7,414 bases of DNA from Candidatus Aminicenantota bacterium. GTDB lineage: Bacteria; Acidobacteriota; Aminicenantia; Aminicenantales; Aminicenantaceae. The stretch covers positions 1-7,414 of the forward strand of contig WTAW01000371.1 of assembly GCA_013139435.1 (NCBI GenBank), given 5' to 3'. The notes below the pieces were generated by a model. The model ran no database searches. It worked only from the letters and a program-made list of their open reading frames with translations, and had not been told where the DNA came from. A program made the position numbers and the translations under genes. Positions 1-5,982 of the stretch are shown piece after piece (within the stretch, counting starts at the first letter, position 1; each line of letters starts with the position of its first letter).

Positions 1-58
1 CGACTCGTGAATGATCCAGATGTATACTATACTTTAATATCTAAAAATTTTCTCCTTA

Positions 59-736
59 TCACTCTTTTGAAGCCTTGCTGAGTGGGACATAATAGAGAGT
101 GTCCTTTTTCATCTGCTCGATCTTTTCTATCAAATCCTCAACATCTTCTTCACGCGAGAGGTCTAGATCATCGGCTTTAACAACGAGAAGAGGCGAGGCT
201 TGATAGTTGAAGAAAAAATAATCATAGGCCTCACAGATATCCTCGAGGTATTTTTCCGAAATATTTTTTTCTAGCGCACTCCCCTCTTTCTCGATTCTTC
301 TCACGAGTTTGGACAGTGAGATTTGGAGGTATATGACCAGATCCGGAGGAGCAATCCTCGTGACAAACACATTGTATATCTTTTCATAAACGACCAGCTC
401 ATCATCCGTGAGGGTTTGGTAGGCATAAATTTTATCCTTCTCGAAAAGATAGTCGCAAAGAATGCGCTCATCAAAGAGACCTCTCTGTCTGAGCCCAACC
501 TGTTGATGGTATCTGTTTACGAGGAACACAAGCTGGGTGAGAAACGCGGCGCCTTCCTTTTCCTCATAAAAATCCTTGATGTAAGGATTTTCGGTCCTGT
601 CCAGAATGATCCGTCCTCCGATCCTTTTGGCCAGTATGTTTACGAGCTGGGTTTTTCCAGCAAGCAGTATGCCTTCAATGGCGATATGCCTGAACGGAAT
701 TTCTTTTCGTTCCACCATATTTTTCTGTGCGGACAA
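59..736 (-). CDS. Deoxynucleoside kinase family protein (divergent)
   Basis: Predicted cytoplasmic kinase that would phosphorylate a deoxynucleoside with ATP in nucleotide salvage. Numbering from the first possible start, the P-loop GILLAGKT is at residues 22-29. The family segment ENPYIKDFYEE (49-59) leads into TQLVFLVNRYHQQ (67-79). The CDYLFEKDKIYA block (94-105) matches the bacterial dGK/dAK-type 'DYxFxKDxIFA' signature, and PPDLVIYL (130-137) precedes the LID helix. Length (219-225 aa) is normal for the family. The LID reads RIEKEGS (147-153), where the family usually has RIxxRGR, so two phosphate-binding arginines appear lost; the expected catalytic Glu before the NP motif looks like Asp46. 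The start is uncertain: the longest frame uses TTG at 736, but that codon sits in the U-rich tail of a hairpin, so the in-frame ATG at 718 (219 aa) is preferred. Neither start has a clear ribosome binding site. The gene appears to have its own promoter. The family call is firm; the substrate cannot be told. Confidence 0.85.
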   Translation of the reverse strand: MSAQKNMVERKEIPFRHIAIEGILLAGKTQLVNILAKRIGGRIILDRTENPYIKDFYEEKEGAAFLTQLVFLVNRYHQQVGLRQRGLFDERILCDYLFEKDKIYAYQTLTDDELVVYEKIYNVFVTRIAPPDLVIYLQISLSKLVRRIEKEGSALEKNISEKYLEDICEAYDYFFFNYQASPLLVVKADDLDLSREEDVEDLIEKIEQMKKDTLYYVPLSKASKE

Positions 737-737
737 A

Positions 738-755
738 AACTCTGATAAAAGAGTT
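738..755 (-). other. Short stem-loop followed by U-run in the kinase leader
   Basis: On the minus strand AACTCT (755-750) pairs with AGAGTT (743-738) around a 6-nt loop and runs straight into TTT, giving five consecutive T residues in all (739-735). The stem has only two G-C pairs. It lies close to the predicted transcription start of the kinase promoter, so it could be a 5'-terminal stabilising hairpin or a weak terminator. It also occupies the region just before the TTG start option at 736, favouring the ATG at 718. Confidence 0.35.
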
Positions 756-760
756 CTTTA

Positions 761-789
761 AAAATACCCAATATTCCCTCTGAAGTCAA
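761..789 (-). promoter_or_regulatory. Sigma70-type promoter for the deoxynucleoside kinase gene
   Basis: On the minus strand, TTGACT (789-784, five of six matches to TTGACA) is separated by exactly 17 nt from TATTTT (766-761, four of six matches to TATAAT). The predicted start is near 754, about 36 nt before the ATG at 718. It lies between a terminator-like hairpin after the moaD-like gene and the kinase, as expected for an independent unit. The call rests on motif matching alone. Confidence 0.5.
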
Positions 790-810
790 ACGAATTTCCA
801 TAAACTGTAA

Positions 811-853
811 AAGGTGAGATTTTGGCTATCGTACACCAAAAGACGGTTCACCT
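811..853 (-). terminator. Terminator-like hairpin after the AOR operon
   Basis: Reading the minus strand, AGGTGA (853-848) pairs with TCACCT (817-812). Inside it, TTTTGG (841-836) pairs with CCAAAA (825-820) around a 10-nt loop. The two 6-bp stems are separated by an asymmetric internal loop, and the structure ends in CCTTTTAC, a short U-run. It starts at the stop codon of the moaD-like gene and probably ends the ferredoxin-AOR-moaD transcript. The short U-run and internal loop make it a moderate rather than a strong terminator. Confidence 0.4.
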
Positions 854-1091
854 AGCCGCCAGCCACCGGTGGCTGGAGCGTTATGCTTTGGCCGTCTGAT
901 GGAATATAATGCAATCCCTTTACTTTACCTGAAGTGTAAACGAAGGCCACTAGTGCAGGATTAATACCGATATCAGCTAATATTTCTTTAATGGTTTTCC
1001 CTTCCTCCGTTTCTATGCGGCGGGTGTAATAATCGATGTCCGGTTTCAATCTTTCTCGAAGCTTGCTTCCGGCTTTAAGATATATCACCAT
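852..1091 (-). CDS. MoaD/ThiS-like ubiquitin-fold sulfur carrier protein
   Basis: This 79-residue protein ends exactly in PPVAGG. The C-terminal Gly-Gly is the mark of MoaD/ThiS sulfur carriers, which are adenylated by a MoeB/ThiF-type enzyme and converted to a thiocarboxylate. MoaD then supplies sulfur to form the dithiolene of molybdopterin or tungstopterin, with MoaE as partner. The length and the central segment (TIKEILADIGI, about residues 34-44, then VAFVYTSGK) fit the beta-grasp fold. The ATG at 1091 follows GGTAGGG at a usable distance, and the gene begins 31 nt after the AOR stop codon, so the two are surely co-transcribed. AOR-family operons often carry such a gene, here probably dedicated to the neighbouring enzyme's cofactor. 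No MoaE, MoeB or MoaA is in the window. ThiS or a tRNA-thiolation carrier is possible by fold, but the location argues for pterin synthesis. Confidence 0.85.
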   Translation of the reverse strand: MVIYLKAGSKLRERLKPDIDYYTRRIETEEGKTIKEILADIGINPALVAFVYTSGKVKGLHYIPSDGQSITLQPPVAGG

Positions 1092-1122
1092 GACTCGGCC
1101 CTACCTTTTTATTACATAAACT

Positions 1123-3042
1123 TTAAAATGCCTTCGGTTTGTATTTTTCACCTCGTATCGGAGGAACTCCCCCAGGGATGGGTTTTCCAAGAAATCCAAT
1201 CTTCTCCAGGTTATCGGCTGCGAAGTCCAGCTCCAAATCTACAAGGACTTCGCGTGTTGGGTTACCATTTTCGTCCCATCCGCGCGCCTCATAATACTCG
1301 TCCAGCATCTTTTCAACCTGCTCCTTGGTAACACCTTTTCCTTTTCCGGGGCCACTGGGGATTTTTTCCTCCCAGGATCGAGCTGGTGGATAGTCAAAAA
1401 CACGGCCGATGTCCCGATTCCGCTCTAGGTAATGACAGCGAGTCAGGTTCCAGATCATCTCAGATGTGCGCAGGGCTTCGTCAACGGTTATCCCCCATCC
1501 TGTTATGTGATTGAGCGACTCAACAATCTCCTCGGGCGAAATATCCAACTCTCCCCAGAATAGCCGGCAAATACACCATGTATCGAATAGCGGACGAATA
1601 TGCTGGAGGTAAACGACTATTTTTGCCCGGCCCTCGACCGACTCCCTCCCTTCCGCCATATCGACAGTAATCGTCCAGGAACGGTTGTGATGGGCGCCAA
1701 TGTCCGCAGTCATATAGGAAAGCAGCATTCCAGGTGCCCAGCGGCCGTCATAGCCGGACATCTCCTGCCCCTTAACCTGCATAGCGAACTTTTCACTGCC
1801 TTTCCCTATCTTTTCTGCCGCCCTCTTACTGCCACCAGCAAACCATTCGCCTATTCCACGTTTATGAACTACCATATCGAGGAAATGCTCTACATCATCC
1901 AATGAACCCCATTTAAGCGTGTATCCTTCGAGGTCCTCCTTTGTGATAAATCCCTTTTCAAAACACTCCATGGCAAAGGCGGTAACTCCGCCACCCGACA
2001 TCGAGTCCATCCCTAAGTTATCCATCATCCAGTTGATATATGCGACATGATTTATGTCCTTCATCCCAAGGTTTGACCCGCAGGTTGCTGCTGTTTCATA
2101 CTCTGGACCCTCAAGATGAACGACAGGCCTACCCTCGACAACCGCTTTTGTGTATTTTCCACAGTTCATCCAGCACCCAAAGCAAGCCTTATGCGTAATA
2201 AGACAGTGCTCAATAAGCTGGTCACCGTCTATCTTGCCCACATCTTCGTAATATGTTGTTTTAAAATTATAAGCTGGAAGAACAGCATTGTCATTCGACC
2301 ATCGAATGAAGAATGATGTGCCATACTTCTGCCAGGGTTCCATGTTCGGGTGTTTCTTAGTCCGTTGTATGATCTCTGCGACCTGTTTCTTGAGCGCTTC
2401 GAGATCATGGACAAGAATTGAACGATTCCCCCGAACAGCTATTGCTTTCAGTTTCTTTGAGCCCATAACTGTTCCCTGACCTGTCCTTCCTGCCTGGCGG
2501 CCAAAATCATGCGTGATACAAGAAAACAACACTCCGTTTTCACCCGCAGGGCCTATAGTAGCAATCTCGAAATCTTCACCGAGATCTTTTTTAAGTTGTT
2601 CCTCACAATCAAGTGATCCTATTCCCCAATATTTAGCCGCATCCCGCAACTCAACAGTGTCATTATCTATATATAGAAAAACTGGTTTTGGCGAAATACC
2701 AGTGAAGATAAGCATATCATATCCTGCGAACTTGAGCATCGGACCTAAATGGCCACCCATGTTGGAATCCCCATGACCGTTTGTAAGCGGCGATATTGAG
2801 CCAAATTCGGTCTTGGAACCCGAAGGGATATAGCAGCCGCTCATTATGCCAACATTCACGATGAAAATATTTTCCGGACCGAAGGGATCAGCGTTACGGG
2901 GCACTTCATCATACAGGAGTTTTGCTATCACTCCCCGACCGCCATGCCAACGACGGAAAAGCTTTTCATCGGTTGGGAAACGCTTTATTTCACCCGTGGT
3001 TAGGTTGACTCGTAATGTTGTCCCGGCAAGTCCGTTATTCAT
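1123..3042 (-). CDS. Aldehyde ferredoxin oxidoreductase family, W/Mo-pterin large subunit
   Basis: Predicted cytoplasmic tungsten (or molybdenum) bis-pterin enzyme of the AOR family. The classical activity is oxidation of an aldehyde to a carboxylic acid with low-potential electrons, reversible in some members. At 639 aa it is slightly longer than Pyrococcus furiosus AOR (605). Pterin-binding landmarks are SPLTNGHGDSNMGGH (84-98), LKFAGYD (103-109), GPAGENG (164-170) and GRQAGRTGQGTVMGSKKLKAI (from 181). The [4Fe-4S] ligands are C287, C290 and C294 in CxxCxxxC, plus C492 in DTWCICR, very close to the Pyrococcus numbering. GPEYET (312-317) and the His pair 451-452 lie where the catalytic Glu and His are expected. 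The ATG at 3042 has a GGAGG 6 nt upstream and overlaps the ferredoxin gene by 8 nt. The 'GDSNMGG' style and polyferredoxin partner recall the AorAB/WOR5/BamBC/YdhV-like branch rather than stand-alone AOR. Substrate is unknown; a non-aldehyde role, as in BamB, is possible. Confidence 0.93.
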   Translation of the reverse strand: MNNGLAGTTLRVNLTTGEIKRFPTDEKLFRRWHGGRGVIAKLLYDEVPRNADPFGPENIFIVNVGIMSGCYIPSGSKTEFGSISPLTNGHGDSNMGGHLGPMLKFAGYDMLIFTGISPKPVFLYIDNDTVELRDAAKYWGIGSLDCEEQLKKDLGEDFEIATIGPAGENGVLFSCITHDFGRQAGRTGQGTVMGSKKLKAIAVRGNRSILVHDLEALKKQVAEIIQRTKKHPNMEPWQKYGTSFFIRWSNDNAVLPAYNFKTTYYEDVGKIDGDQLIEHCLITHKACFGCWMNCGKYTKAVVEGRPVVHLEGPEYETAATCGSNLGMKDINHVAYINWMMDNLGMDSMSGGGVTAFAMECFEKGFITKEDLEGYTLKWGSLDDVEHFLDMVVHKRGIGEWFAGGSKRAAEKIGKGSEKFAMQVKGQEMSGYDGRWAPGMLLSYMTADIGAHHNRSWTITVDMAEGRESVEGRAKIVVYLQHIRPLFDTWCICRLFWGELDISPEEIVESLNHITGWGITVDEALRTSEMIWNLTRCHYLERNRDIGRVFDYPPARSWEEKIPSGPGKGKGVTKEQVEKMLDEYYEARGWDENGNPTREVLVDLELDFAADNLEKIGFLGKPIPGGVPPIRGEKYKPKAF

Positions 3043-3460
3043 TTCGCGCCTCCGTTTCCTTGGCAGTCGGCTTTCTCTCCCATTCTACAAGAGCATTTGT
3101 ATTGCATACTTTAGTGCACTCCATACAAAAATCACACTTAATCACATATCCGAGGTCCGGGTGCTGGCAGATAACGTCCATAGGACAAGCGACGATGCAA
3201 TCTCCACAATTTGTACACTTTTCCTTATCGACAATGTAGCCACCTACCTCATTCTGGTAGATGGCATCCTCTGGACAAACTTCAGCACATTTACCGCATT
3301 GAGTACAGATAAAAGGACGGAACTTGCCTGGATCGGGGAATTTGGCTTCTATCCTTAGTGCTGCCTTTTTCGGATTTATCTCCGAGAAGTGCTCGATAGC
3401 ACAGATCTGCAGGCAGAGCCTGCAGCCAGTGCAATTGTCTCTATTTACTTTTATTCTCAT
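3035..3460 (-). CDS. Four-cluster [4Fe-4S] polyferredoxin, AOR electron-transfer subunit
   Basis: This 141-aa protein has four complete CxxCxxCxxxC motifs: C10/13/16/20, C52/55/58/62, C82/85/88/92 and C109/112/115/119, enough for four [4Fe-4S] clusters. An extra C98 lies outside the motifs. There is no signal peptide, Tat motif or membrane segment, so it should be cytoplasmic. Its stop codon lies inside the start of the AOR gene (ATGAATAA, 8-nt overlap), implying translational coupling and a stoichiometric complex. It resembles the small iron-sulfur subunits that pair with AOR-family enzymes (AorA, BamC, YdhY type) and of HycB-like proteins, and would wire the pterin site to ferredoxin or another partner. 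The ATG at 3460 has GGAG 5 nt upstream. The 150-nt upstream gap holds only a weak promoter candidate (TTGGGA at 3539-3534, 17 nt, AATAAC at 3516-3511) and no clear terminator, so read-through from the dehydrogenase gene is possible. Confidence 0.92.
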   Translation of the reverse strand: MRIKVNRDNCTGCRLCLQICAIEHFSEINPKKAALRIEAKFPDPGKFRPFICTQCGKCAEVCPEDAIYQNEVGGYIVDKEKCTNCGDCIVACPMDVICQHPDLGYVIKCDFCMECTKVCNTNALVEWERKPTAKETEARNE

Positions 3461-3610
3461 TTTCTCTCCGTATTGTTCACACCTGTCGAAACCGAATGAA
3501 TGGGACCTGTGTTATTCTCTATCCCGCAACTCTTCCCAAGTTCTACAAGACAACCAAAACAACAAGTGTTCCAATTAGAGTTGAAAAGCAGGGACTAGCT
3601 TTTTTCACTT

Positions 3611-5239
3611 TTATTCTTCACCCAAGAACGGATATCGATAATCCTTGGGCGGATTGAGACTTTCTTTGACAGTGCGAGCACTCACCCATCTGAGGAGATT
3701 CATAAATGAGCCGGCCTTGTCATTCGTTCCCGAACCCCTGGCTCCTCCAAAAGGCTGTTGGCCGACAACTGCACCCGTGGGTTTGTCATTAATGTAAAAA
3801 TTCCCAGCAGCATGGCGAAGTGACTGATACGCTTCAATAATGGCCTTCCTGTCATTGGCGAATATCGAACCGGTCAAAGCATAGGGTGAAGTGGTATCAC
3901 ACAGCTCCAACGTCTCTGTGAACTGATTCTCAGGATATATGTATATGGTCAACACAGGCCCGAAGATCTCTTCCTCCATGAGCTTGTGATGGGGGTCAGT
4001 GACCACAACGACAGTGGGTTGGATAAAATACCCTTTGGAATCATCGTATGTTCCACCAAAGATAATCTCGGCTGTCTCCGAATTTTTTGCGTACTCGATA
4101 TATTCCACGATGCTGTCGAAAGCGGCTTTATCGATCACAGCTGCCATGAAGTTTGAAAAATCCAGAACGTCGCCCATCTTGAGAGTTTGAAGTTCATCCA
4201 GAAGTTGGTCTTTAACAGCTGGCCAGACATCTGCAGGGATATAGGCACGGCTGACTGCTGAGCATTTCTGTCCCTGGTATTCGTAAGCACCCCTTAGGAG
4301 TGCTGTGGCCACAGCCTCCACATCTGTCGAAGAATGGACAAAAACAAAGTCTTTACCGCCCGTTTCTCCAACGATTCGCGGATAGGTCTTATAATTTATA
4401 ATGCTGGATCCTATGGTTTTCCAAATGGCCTGAAATACGGCAGTACTTCCCGTGAAGTGGACTCCAGCCAAATCGGCCTTCTCTAAAACAGGATCACCCA
4501 CATACCGCCCCGGACCGGGGATAAAATTGATCACCCCATCGGGCAAGCCAGCCTCTTTTAATAACAGAGCGATAAAATAGGCCGAGTAAACCGCAGAGGA
4601 TGCAGGCTTCCAGAGGACTGTATTTCCCATCATTGCCGGAGATGTAGGGAGATTGCCAGCAATAGAGGTGAAATTGAAGGGCGTGATGGCAAAAACAAAG
4701 CCCTCAAGCGCCCGGTACTCCACGTAATTCCAAATGCCCGGTGAAGAGTCGGGCTGCTCTTCATATATCTTTTGCATGTAGTAGGGATTGTACCTGTAAA
4801 AATCGATAAGCTCACATGCCGCATCGATCTCTGCTTGATGGACGGTCTTTGACTGTCCCAGCATCGTCGAGGCATTCACCACATCCCGATATTTTGTGGC
4901 AAGCAACTCTGCAGCCCGAAGGAAGATGGATGCCCGAGAAATCCAATCCATCTCGGACCAGTCCTTCCAGGCCTTATTCGCTTCATCGACGGCCATCGTG
5001 ATCTCATCTGGGCCAGCCTTGTGATATCGACCCAAAACATGAGAGTGATCATGCGGGCATAGGCAATCTGCCAAGTTCCCTGTTTTGACTTCTTTTCCTC
5101 CAATGATCAGAGGAATCTCTATCTCCTCACCCAGCATTTTTTTGAGTTCTGCCTTCAAAGATGCCTTCTCAGGGGAACCCGGGGCGTAAACCAGCACAGG
5201 CTCATTGGCAGGACATGGTATTTTTATGACGCCATTCAT
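3611..5239 (-). CDS. pruA: L-glutamate gamma-semialdehyde (1-pyrroline-5-carboxylate) dehydrogenase
   Basis: NAD-dependent aldehyde dehydrogenase predicted to oxidise glutamate 5-semialdehyde (the open form of pyrroline-5-carboxylate) to glutamate, the second step of proline and ornithine/arginine breakdown. The 542 residues match the single-domain ALDH4A1-like group throughout. Landmarks are PFNFTSIAGN with catalytic Asn189, the NAD-site FTGST (262-266), GETGGKD with Glu292, and GQKCSA with nucleophile Cys326. EEIFGPVL, AAGNFYINDKPTGAVVGQQPFGG and GSGTNDKAG near the C terminus are hallmarks of this group. No proline dehydrogenase domain is fused, unlike PutA, and none is in the window. The ATG at 5239 has AAAGGAGG 7 nt upstream, a very strong site. 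A TATAAT lies 38 nt before the start. The same-strand neighbour downstream is the ferredoxin-AOR operon, 150 nt away. Assignment is strong; the pathway that feeds it (proline, ornithine or another amino acid) cannot be told from here. Confidence 0.93.
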   Translation of the reverse strand: MNGVIKIPCPANEPVLVYAPGSPEKASLKAELKKMLGEEIEIPLIIGGKEVKTGNLADCLCPHDHSHVLGRYHKAGPDEITMAVDEANKAWKDWSEMDWISRASIFLRAAELLATKYRDVVNASTMLGQSKTVHQAEIDAACELIDFYRYNPYYMQKIYEEQPDSSPGIWNYVEYRALEGFVFAITPFNFTSIAGNLPTSPAMMGNTVLWKPASSAVYSAYFIALLLKEAGLPDGVINFIPGPGRYVGDPVLEKADLAGVHFTGSTAVFQAIWKTIGSSIINYKTYPRIVGETGGKDFVFVHSSTDVEAVATALLRGAYEYQGQKCSAVSRAYIPADVWPAVKDQLLDELQTLKMGDVLDFSNFMAAVIDKAAFDSIVEYIEYAKNSETAEIIFGGTYDDSKGYFIQPTVVVVTDPHHKLMEEEIFGPVLTIYIYPENQFTETLELCDTTSPYALTGSIFANDRKAIIEAYQSLRHAAGNFYINDKPTGAVVGQQPFGGARGSGTNDKAGSFMNLLRWVSARTVKESLNPPKDYRYPFLGEE

Positions 5240-5276
5240 GGATAATCCTCCTTTATCACGATTTAAAAGGGCACTA

Positions 5277-5305
5277 ATTATACATCAATAAAAAATTAAA
5301 AAAAA
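5277..5305 (-). promoter_or_regulatory. Candidate promoter for the pyrroline-5-carboxylate dehydrogenase gene
   Basis: A perfect TATAAT lies on the minus strand at 5282-5277, 38 nt before the ATG at 5239, giving a leader of about 30 nt with the strong ribosome binding site. No good -35 box is present: the hexamer 17 nt upstream is TTTTTT (5305-5300). The two T-tracts (8 and 6 T) just upstream could act as an UP-like element. They could also be the U-tract of a terminator for the HD gene, but no GC-rich stem precedes them. Confidence 0.35.
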
Positions 5306-5356
5306 CTCCACAGACACCCTAAATAGATGACATTTTGCGTTTCATGTTTCAAGATA

Positions 5357-5902
5357 TTAAAGTCCCAGGTCTTTGTCGATCCCCTGCATCGCTCCCAGAC
5401 AGATTGAGATGAACTCATCAAGCTCGATCCCGATCTCCTGGATCTGCTCGATGTCCTCCCTCTTGGCTCCCCGAGCAAAACTCTTTTCCTTGTAGCGTCG
5501 TTTCACAAATCCCAGATCAACCTCTTTGAGCTTTTTATCCGGATGCATCAATGTTGCGGCGATAATAAACCCGGTAAGGGGATCGATAGAAAAGATGGCA
5601 TAATCCATTTTTGTCTGGCACGGCGCCATCGCCGCATGAGCCTTGATCGACTGGATGATCTCCGGACCGACACCCAGGTCTGTCAGGATCTTTACCGTCT
5701 CCGTCGTATGAAGTTCAGGGCTTTTTTCTGTTATTTCATAATCGAGGTCATGAAGGATCCCGGCCATCCCCCATGTCTCGACATCCTCACCCAATTTTTC
5801 AGCAAGCGCTTTCATGCAGGCTTCAACAGCCAAAGAGTGTTTGACGAGATTCTTGTTTTTGAGATGTTGTCTCACAAGTGTTAATGCTTCATCACGATCC
5901 AT
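5357..5902 (-). CDS. HD-superfamily predicted phosphohydrolase
   Basis: This 181-aa protein has the HD metal-binding signature. His22 (VKHSLAVE), the His51-Asp52 pair in GILHDLDYE, His65 in ELHTTE, His89 in IKAHA and Asp107 in SIDPLTGFI form the expected set of metal ligands. HD enzymes use one or two divalent metals to hydrolyse phosphoester bonds, often in nucleotides. The 'DPLTGFIIAATLMHP' stretch and the downstream KRRYKEKSFARG are typical of the small uncharacterised bacterial group annotated as predicted HD hydrolases (COG2316-like), so the substrate is unknown. No signal peptide or membrane segment is seen. The ATG at 5902 has AGGAG 7 nt upstream. A candidate promoter (5982-6011) and a TGTGGA repeat cluster lie in its leader, suggesting its own transcription unit and regulation. 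Nothing in the sequence ties it to the aldehyde genes except co-orientation and a shared 11-bp repeat. Confidence 0.85.
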   Translation of the reverse strand: MDRDEALTLVRQHLKNKNLVKHSLAVEACMKALAEKLGEDVETWGMAGILHDLDYEITEKSPELHTTETVKILTDLGVGPEIIQSIKAHAAMAPCQTKMDYAIFSIDPLTGFIIAATLMHPDKKLKEVDLGFVKRRYKEKSFARGAKREDIEQIQEIGIELDEFISICLGAMQGIDKDLGL

Positions 5903-5940
5903 GTTTTAGCTCCTTCTTTCAAGGAATATCCTCTGTGTAC

Positions 5941-5982
5941 CTCCACAGTTCCAACCTGGAATTGTCCACAGAACTCCACAGA
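5941..5982 (-). repeat. TGTGGA direct-repeat cluster with inverted repeat in HD gene leader
   Basis: Three copies of CTGTGGA occur on the minus strand, at 5981-5975, 5971-5965 and 5948-5942. The upper copies are 10 nt apart, about one helical turn. Between the lower two sits an inverted repeat, TTCCA (5949-5953) and TGGAA (5957-5961) with a 3-nt centre. The cluster begins right at the TATAAT of the candidate HD-gene promoter and covers the predicted start site, a typical operator position. The middle copy, read on the plus strand, gives TTGTCCACA (5962-5970), one mismatch from the DnaA box TTATCCACA. Confidence 0.4.

Noticed and set aside
323..745. A 140-codon open frame on the plus strand
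   Set aside because: It is antisense to the kinase gene, whose P-loop and family motifs are clear, and the antisense translation has no recognisable features.
2846..3358. A 170-codon open frame on the plus strand
   Set aside because: It lies antisense across the start of the AOR gene and most of the polyferredoxin gene, both strongly supported by motifs and ribosome binding sites. Its translation shows no recognisable domain.
3461..3610. A terminator or riboswitch in the gap between the dehydrogenase and polyferredoxin genes
   Set aside because: I found no stem of useful length followed by a U-run and no conserved riboswitch-like element; only a weak promoter-like pair was seen.
852..5239. 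A BamBC-type benzoyl-CoA reductase cluster
   Set aside because: Only the AOR-type large subunit and polyferredoxin are present; no other bam genes or aromatic CoA ligase are in the window, so the general AOR-family call is kept.
5296..5330. An intrinsic terminator for the HD gene at the T-tracts
   Set aside because: The minus-strand sequence before the T-run is G/T-rich and almost lacks C, so it cannot form a stem; the tracts fit a promoter-upstream element better.
5543..5884. A 113-codon open frame on the plus strand
   Set aside because: It is antisense to the HD-domain gene, which has a complete metal-ligand set and a good ribosome binding site.
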